Part shown: positions 17,235 to 26,496 of the stretch, in pieces
Numbering within the stretch: the stretch's first letter is position 1
Layout: the number at the start of each line of letters is the position of its first letter
Source: JBDLRH01 sp039800165
GTDB taxonomy: Bacteria > Pseudomonadota > Gammaproteobacteria > Burkholderiales > Burkholderiaceae_C
Direction of reading: 5' to 3'
NCBI GenBank assembly: GCA_039800165.1
Contig: JBDLRH010000042.1
Coordinates: 1-64,000, forward strand
DNA length: 64,000 nt
Translations under genes and position numbers: made by a program
The notes under the pieces: model-generated
The model's input: only the letters and a program-made list of their open reading frames with translations
Database searches by the model: none
What the model was told of the DNA's origin: nothing

Positions 17235-18529
17235 CAGGTCACCGCATGACGCTGGTTGAAGACCGCGGCCTGCCACTCGCCGCTCTCAAGCACCTGCCGC
17301 AGGTGCTCGGCCGCGTTCCACACATCCTCGAAGCGCAAGTACAGCGGCGTGAAGCCAAAGCGCAGGATGTTCGGGTGCGCGGCACCGTCACCGGCGCGGA
17401 AGTCGCCGACCACGCCGCGCGCAATCAGCGCCTGCACGATGGCATAAGCACCTGATTCACCGCCTTCCTTGCGGGACAGGCACACCTGCGACCCGCGCCG
17501 CGAATGTTCGCGCGGCGTGACGAGCGCAAGCCCCTGGCCTGCGCAACGCTGCTCCACCAGCGCGATGAACAGGTCGGTGAGCGCCAGCGACTTGGCGCGC
17601 AATGCCGTCATGCCGCCCAGCGGCTCGGCGGCCAGCACCGTGTCCACGCCGCAGTCGAGTGCGGCCATGCTCAGCACCGGCTGCGTGCCGCACAGATAGC
17701 GCGCGATGCCCGGCGCGGGTTGGTAGTCGGGCGTGAAGGCAAAGGGCGCAGCGTGGCCCCACCAGCCCGCCAGCGGTTGCCAGAAGCGGTCGGCCAGTTG
17801 CGGATGCACCCACACGAAGGCGGGCGCGCCCGGCCCGCCGTTCAGGTACTTGTAGCCGCAGCCCACCGCGTAGTCGGCCCCCGCGCCCAGCAGATCGACC
17901 GGCACCGCGCCCGCGCTGTGCGCCAGGTCCCAGATCACGCGGATACCCTTTGCGTGCGCGGCGGCGGTGAGGGCGGCCATGTCGTGCATCGCGCCGGTGC
18001 GGTAGTTCACATGGGTCAGCATCAGCACCGCCACGTCGTCGGTCAGGGCGCCTGCAATCTCATGCGGTTCCACCAGCTGCAGCGTGCATCTGCGTTCGCG
18101 GCACAGCGCCTCGGCGATGTAGAGGTCGGTGGGGAAGTTGCTGCGCTCGGACAGCACCACGCGGCGCGCGGGGGCGTCTTGGTGCTGCAGGTGCAGGGCG
18201 GCGCTCAGCACCTTGAACAGGTTGACCGAGGTGCTGTCGGTGGCCACCACCTGGCCTGCGCCGGCGCCGATCAGCCGCGCGACCTTGTCGCCCACGCGCT
18301 GCGGCATCTCGAACCAGCCGGCGCTGTTCCAGCTGCGGATCAGGTCCTGCCCCCATTCGCGCTGCACCACGTCGGCCACGCGCGCGGCCACGCTGCGCGG
18401 CAGCACGCCAAGCGAATTGCCGTCCAGGTAGATCAGGCCATCGGGAATGTTGAACTGATCGCGCAGGGCGCGCAGCGGGTCCTGCGCATCGAGCGCGCGG
18501 CAGTGGTCCAGGGTGATGGGGGAGGTCAT
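17234..18529 (-). CDS. kynU: kynureninase
   Basis: This PLP enzyme splits kynurenine into anthranilate and alanine. It has 431 residues, close to the usual size. Visible are YLDGNSLGVLPR near the N-terminus, the PLP-binding WDLAHSAGAVPVDL (with the cofactor Asp) and the Schiff-base Lys in VGCGYKYLNGGPGAP. It lies 12 nt after kynB and overlaps kynA by one nucleotide. The three enzymes convert tryptophan to anthranilate; no anthranilate dioxygenase is nearby, so anthranilate may feed quinolone synthesis, NAD synthesis via other genes, or degradation elsewhere. Confidence 0.96.
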   Translation of the reverse strand: MTSPITLDHCRALDAQDPLRALRDQFNIPDGLIYLDGNSLGVLPRSVAARVADVVQREWGQDLIRSWNSAGWFEMPQRVGDKVARLIGAGAGQVVATDSTSVNLFKVLSAALHLQHQDAPARRVVLSERSNFPTDLYIAEALCRERRCTLQLVEPHEIAGALTDDVAVLMLTHVNYRTGAMHDMAALTAAAHAKGIRVIWDLAHSAGAVPVDLLGAGADYAVGCGYKYLNGGPGAPAFVWVHPQLADRFWQPLAGWWGHAAPFAFTPDYQPAPGIARYLCGTQPVLSMAALDCGVDTVLAAEPLGGMTALRAKSLALTDLFIALVEQRCAGQGLALVTPREHSRRGSQVCLSRKEGGESGAYAIVQALIARGVVGDFRAGDGAAHPNILRFGFTPLYLRFEDVWNAAEHLRQVLESGEWQAAVFNQRHAVT

Positions 18530-18541
18530 GGATGCAGGGTG

Positions 18542-19225
18542 TCAGAGTTCGCGCAGCACCGCGCGCACCGGCGATGCGTCGGCATGCAGCCACTTCAGCG
18601 GCAGCGCGATCAGTTCGTAGTCGCCCTCGGGCACGTCGTCGAGCAGCAGGTTCTCCAGCACGCGCAGCCCGCGCTGGCGCAGCACCCGGTGGCTGTCCAG
18701 CGTCTTGCTGTCGGCGGGGTCCACGCTGGCGCTGTCGATGCCGACCAGCTGCACGCCGCGGTCGGCCAGCCGCGCGATGGTGTCGGGTGCGAAGGCGGGC
18801 AGGGCCGCGTCCCAGCGGTCCACCGGCATGCGCGGGTAGGTGCGCACCAGCACGCGCGGCGGCAGGGGCGCCGGGTTTGCGTCGATGGCGTGTGCGATGT
18901 GCGGCCACTGCACCAGCGGGCCGCAGCCGATCGCATGGATCACGCGGCAGTGCCCGAGGTAGGGCGCGAGGCTCAGCGCGCCGCTGGCTGCGCCGTCAGG
19001 GTCGTAGTGCAGCGGCGCGTCGGCATGGGTACCCACATGCGGCGACAGCGTGACGGCGCTGACGTTGACCGGGCAGCCCGGTGCGATCTGTGCGGCCCAG
19101 CGCTGGCTGAAGGGGGTGTCGCCAGGGAACACCGGGCTTGACGCATCCACCGGCGCCGAGATGTCCCACAGCCGCCGGACGCGTGGGCCGGCGGCATCAG
19201 GGGCGTGGAGTCGGTTGGTGCTCAT
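18542..19225 (-). CDS. kynB: arylformamidase (kynurenine formamidase), cyclase family
   Basis: It hydrolyses N-formylkynurenine to kynurenine and formate. The 227 residues match the bacterial metal-dependent KynB: WDISAPVDASSPVFPGDTPF near the N-terminus, the Zn-binding SPHVGTHADAPLHYDPDG motif (residues about 61-78) and GIDSASVDPADSKTL-HRVLR toward the C-terminus. It is the first gene of the kynBUA operon. A TACTTT hexamer lies 9 nt before the ATG and there is no Shine-Dalgarno sequence. Confidence 0.95.
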   Translation of the reverse strand: MSTNRLHAPDAAGPRVRRLWDISAPVDASSPVFPGDTPFSQRWAAQIAPGCPVNVSAVTLSPHVGTHADAPLHYDPDGAASGALSLAPYLGHCRVIHAIGCGPLVQWPHIAHAIDANPAPLPPRVLVRTYPRMPVDRWDAALPAFAPDTIARLADRGVQLVGIDSASVDPADSKTLDSHRVLRQRGLRVLENLLLDDVPEGDYELIALPLKWLHADASPVRAVLREL

Positions 19226-19234
19226 CGGGCGCAG

Positions 19235-19240
19235 AAAGTA
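19235..19240 (-). promoter_or_regulatory. candidate -10 element of kynBUA
   Basis: On the minus strand TACTTT lies 9 nt before the kynB ATG, so the leader would be only about 2-3 nt. No convincing -35 is visible. Confidence 0.3.
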
Positions 19241-19285
19241 GCACCGCCCGAGACACCGTGGTGTCGGTTATTTCCAACAAGCGCG

Positions 19286-19600
19286 TCAGTTCGCGAGCGG
19301 CGGCAGTCCGTGACGCATGCGCGCCTTCTCGCAGCCGTGGCTGCCGGGCTCCAGTTCACGGCAGGGGTTGGGTCGCCACTCGTAGATGCCGCAGCCGACC
19401 TGCTGGCCGATCTGGCCGGTGAGCGCTGCGCAGCGCGGGGTGGCATGGTCGGTGCCGCGCATGCGGCAGGTGCTGCCGGTCACTTCCACCGCCAGGCCGT
19501 CAGGCACATCGCCGCCCAGGGACTGCAGCTCCTGCGCCGCAAAGTCCACCCGAAACGCCGCGCAGCAGGCGCCGCAACCCGTGCAGACGTTGGCCGACAC
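19286..19600 (-). CDS. YkgJ-family cysteine-cluster protein
   Basis: This 104-residue protein has the CxxCxxxCC N-terminal cluster of the YkgJ/UPF0153 family (CTGCGACC, residues 6-13) plus three further conserved Cys (CRMRG, RCAAL, CGIYEWRPNPCREL). It probably binds a zinc ion or an iron-sulfur cluster; its function is unknown. The GTG start lies 3 nt after the argF stop, so it appears to be the third gene of the argD-argF unit. Confidence 0.85.
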   Translation of the reverse strand: MSANVCTGCGACCAAFRVDFAAQELQSLGGDVPDGLAVEVTGSTCRMRGTDHATPRCAALTGQIGQQVGCGIYEWRPNPCRELEPGSHGCEKARMRHGLPPLAN

Positions 19601-19603
19601 GGA

Positions 19604-20557
19604 TCAGGCCACGCGGCCGAGCAGCAGGTACTCCATCAGGGCCTTCTGCGCGTGCATGCGGTTCTCGGCCTCGTCCCACACCACGCTCTGCGGCCCGTCG
19701 ATGACCTCGGCCGCCACCTCCTCGCCGCGATGCGCAGGCAGGCAGTGCATGAAGAGGGCGTCGGGCCTGGCCACCTTCATCATCCCCTCGTCCACGCACC
19801 AGTCGGCAAAGGCCTTGCGGCGGGCCTCGTTTTCGGCCTCGTAGCCCATGCTGGTCCACACATCGGTGGTGACGAGGTCTGCGCCACGGCAGGCGTCCTG
19901 CGGGTCCTTGAAGACCTTGTAGCTGTCGGCGCTGCGCAGGCCGGCCACGGCCTGGTCCACCTCGTAGCCGCTGGGGGTGCTGATGTGCACCGTGAAGCCG
20001 AGGATCTCGGCCGCCTGCAGCCAGGTGTTGGCCATGTTGTTGCCGTCGCCCACCCAGGCCACCACCTTGCCGCGGATGTCGCCGCGGTGCTCGATGAAGG
20101 TGAAGATGTCGGCCAGGATCTGGCAGGGGTGGAACTCGTTGGTCAGGCCGTTGATGACCGGCACCCGCGAATGCGCGGCAAAGCGCTCGATCTTGTCCTG
20201 CCCGTAGGTGCGGATCATCACGAGGTCGACCATGCGGCTGATGACCTTGGCGCTGTCTTCGATCGGCTCGGCGCGGCCGAGCTGGCTGTCGCCGGTGGTC
20301 AGGTGCACCACGCTGCCGCCGAGCTGGTACATGCCTGCCTCGAAGCTCACGCGGGTGCGCGTGGAGGCCTTCTCGAAAATCATCGCCAGCGTGCGGTCGG
20401 CCAGCGGCTGGTACTTCTCGTAGGCCTTGAACTTGCGCTTGATGACCGCGGCGCGCTCGAACAGGTACGCGTATTCGGCGGCGCTGAAGTCGCTGAACTG
20501 CAGGTAGTGACGCACCGGGGGTGCGCCTGCCGGCAGCGCCTGGGCGGGGGCAGTCAT
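19604..20557 (-). CDS. argF: ornithine carbamoyltransferase
   Basis: It makes citrulline from ornithine and carbamoyl phosphate in arginine synthesis. The protein has 317 residues. The carbamoyl phosphate motif is STRTRVSFE, the ornithine loop is present (FMHCLPAHRGEEV), and the polar-domain segment GDGNNMANTWLQAA is intact. The ATG at 20557 overlaps the argD stop by 4 nt (ATGA). A longer upstream reading frame overlaps argD and is not coding. Confidence 0.96.
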   Translation of the reverse strand: MTAPAQALPAGAPPVRHYLQFSDFSAAEYAYLFERAAVIKRKFKAYEKYQPLADRTLAMIFEKASTRTRVSFEAGMYQLGGSVVHLTTGDSQLGRAEPIEDSAKVISRMVDLVMIRTYGQDKIERFAAHSRVPVINGLTNEFHPCQILADIFTFIEHRGDIRGKVVAWVGDGNNMANTWLQAAEILGFTVHISTPSGYEVDQAVAGLRSADSYKVFKDPQDACRGADLVTTDVWTSMGYEAENEARRKAFADWCVDEGMMKVARPDALFMHCLPAHRGEEVAAEVIDGPQSVVWDEAENRMHAQKALMEYLLLGRVA

Positions 20558-21756
20558 GCTGCTTCCGCCAGGAAGGCCCGCACCTGCGGCACCAGCAGCG
20601 CCATGATCTCGTCGGCTTCGGCTTCGCTCAGGATCAGCGGCGGCACGATGCGGATCACCGTGTCGGCGGTCACGCTGATCAAGAGGCCCGCCTCGGCGCA
20701 GCGGGCCACCAGCACGCCGCACGGCCGCTCAAGCTCCACGCCGAGCATCAGGCCATGGCCGCGCACTTCCTTCACGCCACGCAGGCCGCCGAACTCGCGC
20801 TCCAGCGCCGCCTTCAGGTGCGCACCCACGCGCGCGGCGTTGGCCAGCAGGCCGTCTTCTTCCATGATGCGGATGGTCTCGACGCCGGCACGCATGGCCA
20901 GCGGGTTGCCGCCGAAGGTGGTGCCGTGGTTGCCCGGCTGGAAGATGTTCGCCGCCTTCGGGCCTGCCACCACCGCGCCGATCGGCACGCCCGAGCCCAG
21001 TCCCTTGGCCAGCGGCATCACGTCGGGCAGGATGCCCGCCCACTGGTGCGCAAACCACTTGCCGGTGCGGCCCATGCCGCACTGCACCTCGTCGATCATG
21101 AACAGCCAGTCGCGTTCGTCGCACAGCGCACGCACGTCGCGCAGGTAGTCCATGTGCATCGGGTTCACGCCACCTTCGCCCTGGATGGCCTCCATGAACA
21201 CCGCCACCACGTTCGGGTTGCCCTCGGTGGCCCTCTTCAGCGCCGCGATGTCGTTCACCGGCACGCGGATGAAGCCCTCGACCAGCGGGCCGAAGCCGGC
21301 CTGCACCTTGGCGTTGCCGGTGGCGCTCAGCGTGGCGATGCTGCGGCCGTGGAAGGCCTTGTCGTACACCACGACCTCGGGGCGCGCGATGCCCTTGTCG
21401 TGCCCGAACTTGCGCGCCAGCTTCAGCGCCGCCTCGTTGGCCTCCAGCCCGGTGGAGCAGAAGAACACGTTGGTCATGCCCGACAGCGCCACCAGCTTGG
21501 CGGCCAGCTTCTCGCCGTTGGGCACGTGGTAGTAGTTGGACGAGTGGATCAGCTTGGCCACCTGGTCCTGCAGTGCGGGCACCAGCTTGGGGTGGGCGTG
21601 GCCCAGCGTGTTGACCGCGATGCCCGCCAGCGCATCCAGGTAGCACTTGCCGTTCACGTCCCACACGCGAACGCCCTTGCCATGCGACAGCGCAATCGGC
21701 ACACGGCCGTAGGTGTTCATCTGGTGGGGCGATGCGGCTTCGATGAAGGCGGGCAT
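20554..21756 (-). CDS. argD: acetylornithine aminotransferase
   Basis: This class III PLP aminotransferase makes N-acetylornithine from N-acetylglutamate semialdehyde; family members also serve in lysine synthesis. It has 400 residues. Visible are the N-terminal YGRVPIALSHGKGVRVWDVNGKCYLD, the PLP-phosphate region CSTGLEANEAALKLAR, the cofactor Asp in FMIDEVQCGMGRTG and the Schiff-base Lys in MPLAKGLGSGVPIGA. GGAG lies upstream of the ATG. It is the first gene of argD-argF-ykgJ. Confidence 0.95.
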   Translation of the reverse strand: MPAFIEAASPHQMNTYGRVPIALSHGKGVRVWDVNGKCYLDALAGIAVNTLGHAHPKLVPALQDQVAKLIHSSNYYHVPNGEKLAAKLVALSGMTNVFFCSTGLEANEAALKLARKFGHDKGIARPEVVVYDKAFHGRSIATLSATGNAKVQAGFGPLVEGFIRVPVNDIAALKRATEGNPNVVAVFMEAIQGEGGVNPMHMDYLRDVRALCDERDWLFMIDEVQCGMGRTGKWFAHQWAGILPDVMPLAKGLGSGVPIGAVVAGPKAANIFQPGNHGTTFGGNPLAMRAGVETIRIMEEDGLLANAARVGAHLKAALEREFGGLRGVKEVRGHGLMLGVELERPCGVLVARCAEAGLLISVTADTVIRIVPPLILSEAEADEIMALLVPQVRAFLAEAA

Positions 21757-21908
21757 GCAGGTTTCTCCGTCGTGTCCAAAAGAATCGGCCCAACGTGTGG
21801 GCCGCTGGGCGCTGATTTTAGGCACATCGCCTTGACGCCGATATGCACGGGGACGAGCGCCCCGGCGGTGGCGGCCGCCTTGTCGGACCCGCTGGCGCCC
21901 TGCCTTGA

Positions 21909-21922
21909 GTCTTATATAAGAT
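21909..21922. promoter_or_regulatory. palindromic operator, copy 3 (before DUF3579 gene)
   Basis: GTCTTATATAAGAT differs from the mdh and acnB copies at one position. It lies 86 bp before the DUF3579 start and 153 bp before the divergent argD start. The distance to the DUF3579 gene is almost the same as at mdh (82 bp), which suggests DUF3579 rather than argD is the target. The rest of the 251-bp intergenic region shows no other feature. Confidence 0.6.
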
Positions 21923-22007
21923 ATAGTACTTACCCGAATGCACGAAGCCCGGTCCGGCCTGCCTGGGCCGCCCCTGATCGCCGGGCCGGCCACTCCTTCG
22001 CACCCCG

Positions 22008-22340
22008 ATGGTCGCCCCTGACGCCAAGCAAGTCTTCATCCTCGGCGTGACCCGCGCGGGCAAGACCTTTCGTCCCAGCGACTGGGCCGAGCGCCTGGCC
22101 GGGGTGATGAGCCCGTTTCGCCCGGGCGGCGCGCAGCCCGGCAGCCACCTGAGCTATTCGCCCTGGTGCATTCCCACGGTGGTCGATGGCGTGAAGTGCG
22201 TGGTGGCGCACCGCGACCTGCGCGATGCCGAGCCGATGGCCTGGGACTTCGTGATGAATTTCGCCCGCGACAACGACCTGCAGACGCTCGAGGCCTGCCT
22301 GTTGCCGGAGCCACCGCCCGGGTCCGCTCCGAAGGCCTGA
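22008..22340 (+). CDS. DUF3579 family protein
   Basis: This 110-residue protein belongs to a family found mainly in betaproteobacteria and of unknown function. The conserved features are FRPSDWAERLAGVM, the LSYSPWCIPTVVDGVKCVVAHRDLRD core and the MAWDFVMNFARDNDLQ segment. It has no signal peptide or membrane segment. A copy of the TCA-type operator lies upstream, the only functional clue seen here. A bidirectional terminator follows. Confidence 0.85.
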   Translation: MVAPDAKQVFILGVTRAGKTFRPSDWAERLAGVMSPFRPGGAQPGSHLSYSPWCIPTVVDGVKCVVAHRDLRDAEPMAWDFVMNFARDNDLQTLEACLLPEPPPGSAPKA

Positions 22341-22373
22341 GCACAGCGCAGGCAAGCCGTGTGCATCGCCCAC

Positions 22374-22400
22374 AAAAAAACCGCCCGAAGGCGGTTTTTT
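22374..22400. terminator. bidirectional intrinsic terminator between DUF3579 gene and rpsT
   Basis: CCGCC (22381-22385) pairs with GGCGG (22390-22394) across the loop CGAA. An A-run (22374-22380) precedes it and a T-run (22395-22400) follows, so the A-T pairs extend the stem and the structure works on both strands. It can end both convergent genes. Confidence 0.85.
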
Positions 22401-22478
22401 GCTTTTCGCTGGCAGCGCACCCGATTCAAACGGCAGGCCGGTTCACTGTGGAGCCGGCCCGGGCGGGCGCCTGAAGAT

Positions 22479-22778
22479 TCAGGCTGCGGCGGCCAAGGCC
22501 TTGACCTTGGCAGACAGGCGGCTCTTGTCGCGAGCGGCCTTGTTCTTGTGGAAGATGCCCTTGTCGGCCACCGTGTCCACGATGCTTTGCGCCTTGGCGA
22601 AGAGTTCGGAGGCCTTGGTCTTGTCGCCGGCGGCGACAGCCTTCTCCACGTTCTTCACCGCGGTGCGGTATTTGGAGCGCAGGGACGAGTTGGCTGCGTT
22701 GAGCTTGACGTCCTGACGTGCGCGTTTGCGGCCCGACGCAAGGCGCGGGTTCTTTTTCTTGGGTTTTCCAGATGCCAT
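22479..22778 (-). CDS. rpsT: 30S ribosomal protein S20
   Basis: This primary 16S rRNA-binding protein of the small subunit has 99 residues with the typical Lys/Arg-rich start (MASGKPKKKNPRLASGRKRARQ), the long helical core NSSLRSKYRTAVKNVEKAV and the conserved DKGIFHKNKAARDKSRL end. It is divergent from murJ, a common arrangement in betaproteobacteria. GGGGATC precedes the ATG. In other proteobacteria S20 represses its own translation. Confidence 0.96.
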   Translation of the reverse strand: MASGKPKKKNPRLASGRKRARQDVKLNAANSSLRSKYRTAVKNVEKAVAAGDKTKASELFAKAQSIVDTVADKGIFHKNKAARDKSRLSAKVKALAAAA

Positions 22779-22825
22779 GGGGGATCCTTAGCGTGTTTGA
22801 GGATGTTGCGAGCGAAAAGCCCTCT

Positions 22826-22831
22826 ATTGTA
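22826..22831 (-). promoter_or_regulatory. candidate -10 element of rpsT
   Basis: TACAAT on the minus strand lies about 48 nt before the rpsT ATG, giving a leader of roughly 40 nt. It stands out in a very GC-rich stretch. No clear -35 is seen. Confidence 0.4.
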
Positions 22832-22872
22832 GCCGAGCCGGCCGGGCCCGCCGCCCGCCCCGGGGCGCCCAC

Positions 22873-22878
22873 TACACT
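22873..22878 (+). promoter_or_regulatory. candidate -10 element of murJ (leaderless)
   Basis: TACACT lies 6 nt before the murJ GTG, and the sequence in between holds no ribosome site. The transcript would start at the GTG itself. Confidence 0.35.
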
Positions 22879-22884
22879 GCGGCC

Positions 22885-24459
<1,575 letters not shown>

Positions 24460-24471
24460 GGAGCCCCTGCC

Positions 24472-25338
24472 TTGACCGCCTGGACGCCGCAGACCCCCAC
24501 GCCGCTGGCCTACTTTGCCTCGCTGGTGCAGGACGACGAGCACATTCCGCTGCTCGAGGCGGCGGCCTGCGTGGCGCAGGACGAATACCCCGAGCTCGAT
24601 GTGCAGCAGGTGCTGGGCGATCTGGACCAGCTGCTCGCGCGCCTCAAGCGCCGGCTGGCGGCCGATGCGGGCACGATGCAGCGCCTGCGCATGCTCAACC
24701 AGTTCTTCTTCGGCGACATGGGCTTTGGCGGCAACGTCAACGACTACTACAACCCGGACAACAGCTACCTCAATGCGGTGCTGCGCACGCGCCGCGGCAT
24801 CCCGATCACGCTGGCGGTGCTGTGGCTGGAGCTCGCGCAGGGCCTCAGGCTGCGGGCGCATGGCGTGAACTTCCCCGGGCACTTTCTCGTCAAGGTGGCG
24901 CTGCCAGGTGGTCAGGCGGTGCTCGACCCGTTTTCGGGCGAGTCGCTCTCGCGCGAACAGCTCATCGAGCGGCTCGAGCCGTTCCAGCCGCCGGGTGCCA
25001 GCGGTGCCGATGCCGACATCCCGCTGGGCCTGTACCTGCAGCCGGCGCCGGCGCGCGACGTGCTGGCGCGCATGCTGCGCAACCTCAAGGAAATCCACGC
25101 CCGACAGCGCGATCCGCTGCGGCTGGTGGCGGTGCTCGACCGGCTGGTGGTGCTGCTGCCCGATCACTGGGGCGAGCGCCGCGACCGCGGCATGGCTTGG
25201 GCCTCGGCCGGTGATGCCGAGCGGGCGGTAGCCGACCTGCAGGCTTACCTGGACCACGCCGCCGATGCCAGCGACGCGCCGGTGGTGGCCGAGCGGCTGG
25301 CCAGCCTGAAGCGCGAGCTCAGCGGCCGCGGGGCCTGA
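24472..25338 (+). CDS. SirB1-family transglutaminase-like/TPR protein
   Basis: This 288-residue SirB1-like protein has a transglutaminase-like core (YYNPDNSYLNAVLRTRRGIPITLAVLWLELAQ, then GVNFPGHFLVKV) followed by TPR-like helices in the last 90 residues. The usual catalytic Cys appears to be replaced (NAVLRTRRGIPI), so it is probably a non-enzymatic scaffold. The family is widespread near murJ or prmC; its role is not settled. The TTG start is supported by GAGGAG 8 nt upstream. Confidence 0.85.
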   Translation: MTAWTPQTPTPLAYFASLVQDDEHIPLLEAAACVAQDEYPELDVQQVLGDLDQLLARLKRRLAADAGTMQRLRMLNQFFFGDMGFGGNVNDYYNPDNSYLNAVLRTRRGIPITLAVLWLELAQGLRLRAHGVNFPGHFLVKVALPGGQAVLDPFSGESLSREQLIERLEPFQPPGASGADADIPLGLYLQPAPARDVLARMLRNLKEIHARQRDPLRLVAVLDRLVVLLPDHWGERRDRGMAWASAGDAERAVADLQAYLDHAADASDAPVVAERLASLKRELSGRGA

Positions 25339-25364
25339 GCGTCACCGGCCGCGGTGCGCTGGCA

Positions 25365-26444
25365 TCACTGGCCAGCGGGCTGCAGTGATTCGGCTGCGGC
25401 GCGCTCGCGCTGCCAGCGGTCCAGCCGCGCATCCATCACCCGGCGCCACAGCGGCGGCACCCAGGCCAGCGGCAGCATGGCTGGATAGCCCGCCGGCAGC
25501 TGGGGCGCGTCGTCGCGCGTCACCAGGGCCTGCCACGGCTGGTTCATTCGCGCATGGTGGTCGCTGTGGCGCTGCAGGTTGAACAGCAGCGCGTTGGACA
25601 GCGCCCAGTTGGCGTTCCACGAATGCGCGGGCTGCACCCGCTCGTAGCCCGCTGCGGCCGGCGCGCGGCGCAGTCCGTAGTGCTCGACGTAGTTCACGCT
25701 TTCCAGCAAGAACGCCGCGCAGATCGCCTGCACCACCCACAGCACGCCCGCCTGCACGCCAAAGCCCGCCACCAGGGCGCCCAGCAGCACGAGCGACAGC
25801 AGGTTGCTCGTCAGCACCTCGTTGCGCCAGTGCAGCGCACCCAGGCCGCGGTGGCGCAGGCGCATCGCCTCGAGCGTCCACGCGTGCCGCCAGGTGCCCG
25901 CGACCGATCGCAGCACGAAGTGCCACACGCCCATGCCGCGCGGTGCAGAGGCCGGGTCGGCCGCGGTGGCCACACGCACATGGTGGCCGCGGATGTGCTC
26001 CACCTGGAACTGCCCGTAGCCCACCATGCACAGCAGCACCCGCGCGCAGGCGCGGTCGAGCTGGCTGGCGCGGTGCCCCATCTCATGGGCCAGCGTGATG
26101 CCCAGCCCGCCGGTGACGGTGCCCACCGCGACCGACAGCGCCAGCAGGTCGCCGGTGGAGAGGTGCGGTGCCTGTGCGCTGGCCCACAGCAGCAGCGTGA
26201 TCTGCAGCGGCACCTGTGCGCGAGGCAGCCAGCGCGCAGCCACATCAGGCACGGTGGGGAGAGCGGCGCGCGGCGCGCCGATCAACGCATCGGCCAGCGG
26301 AATCAGCACGAAGGTGACCACCACCGTCATCCACGCCATGCCGGCGTTCTGCCAGAAGATGGGCTGCCAGGCGTACAGCACCAGCAGCAGGGCTGACCAC
26401 AGCGCCAGCCCCCACCTCAGCCCGAACGAATGCAGCATGCCCAT
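25365..26444 (-). CDS. AlkB-like alkane 1-monooxygenase (membrane di-iron hydroxylase)
   Basis: This 359-residue membrane protein of the fatty-acid-desaturase-like superfamily has about six hydrophobic helices. All AlkB histidine boxes are present: HEMGH (near residue 120), EHIRGHH, LQRHSDHH, plus the alkane-hydroxylase signature NYVEHYG. Such enzymes hydroxylate terminal carbons of alkanes or related chains using electrons from rubredoxin. No rubredoxin or rubredoxin reductase lies nearby, so the electron donor must be elsewhere. Substrate is not readable from sequence. A TCCAAT hexamer 6 nt before the ATG suggests a leaderless transcript. Confidence 0.85.
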   Translation of the reverse strand: MGMLHSFGLRWGLALWSALLLVLYAWQPIFWQNAGMAWMTVVVTFVLIPLADALIGAPRAALPTVPDVAARWLPRAQVPLQITLLLWASAQAPHLSTGDLLALSVAVGTVTGGLGITLAHEMGHRASQLDRACARVLLCMVGYGQFQVEHIRGHHVRVATAADPASAPRGMGVWHFVLRSVAGTWRHAWTLEAMRLRHRGLGALHWRNEVLTSNLLSLVLLGALVAGFGVQAGVLWVVQAICAAFLLESVNYVEHYGLRRAPAAAGYERVQPAHSWNANWALSNALLFNLQRHSDHHARMNQPWQALVTRDDAPQLPAGYPAMLPLAWVPPLWRRVMDARLDRWQRERAAAESLQPAGQ

Positions 26445-26450
26445 GCCCGC

Positions 26451-26456
26451 ATTGGA
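26451..26456 (-). promoter_or_regulatory. candidate -10 element of the AlkB-like gene (leaderless)
   Basis: On the minus strand TCCAAT is followed by 6 nt and then the ATG at 26444, with no Shine-Dalgarno sequence between them. It matches only four of six consensus positions. Confidence 0.25.
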
Positions 26457-26496
26457 GGGCGGTGATGCGCCGCGCGCAAGCGGGCTTTTCCGGGGG

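Noticed and set aside
24472..25338. Active transglutaminase annotation for the SirB1-like protein
   Set aside because: The position of the catalytic Cys appears substituted, so enzymatic activity is not claimed.
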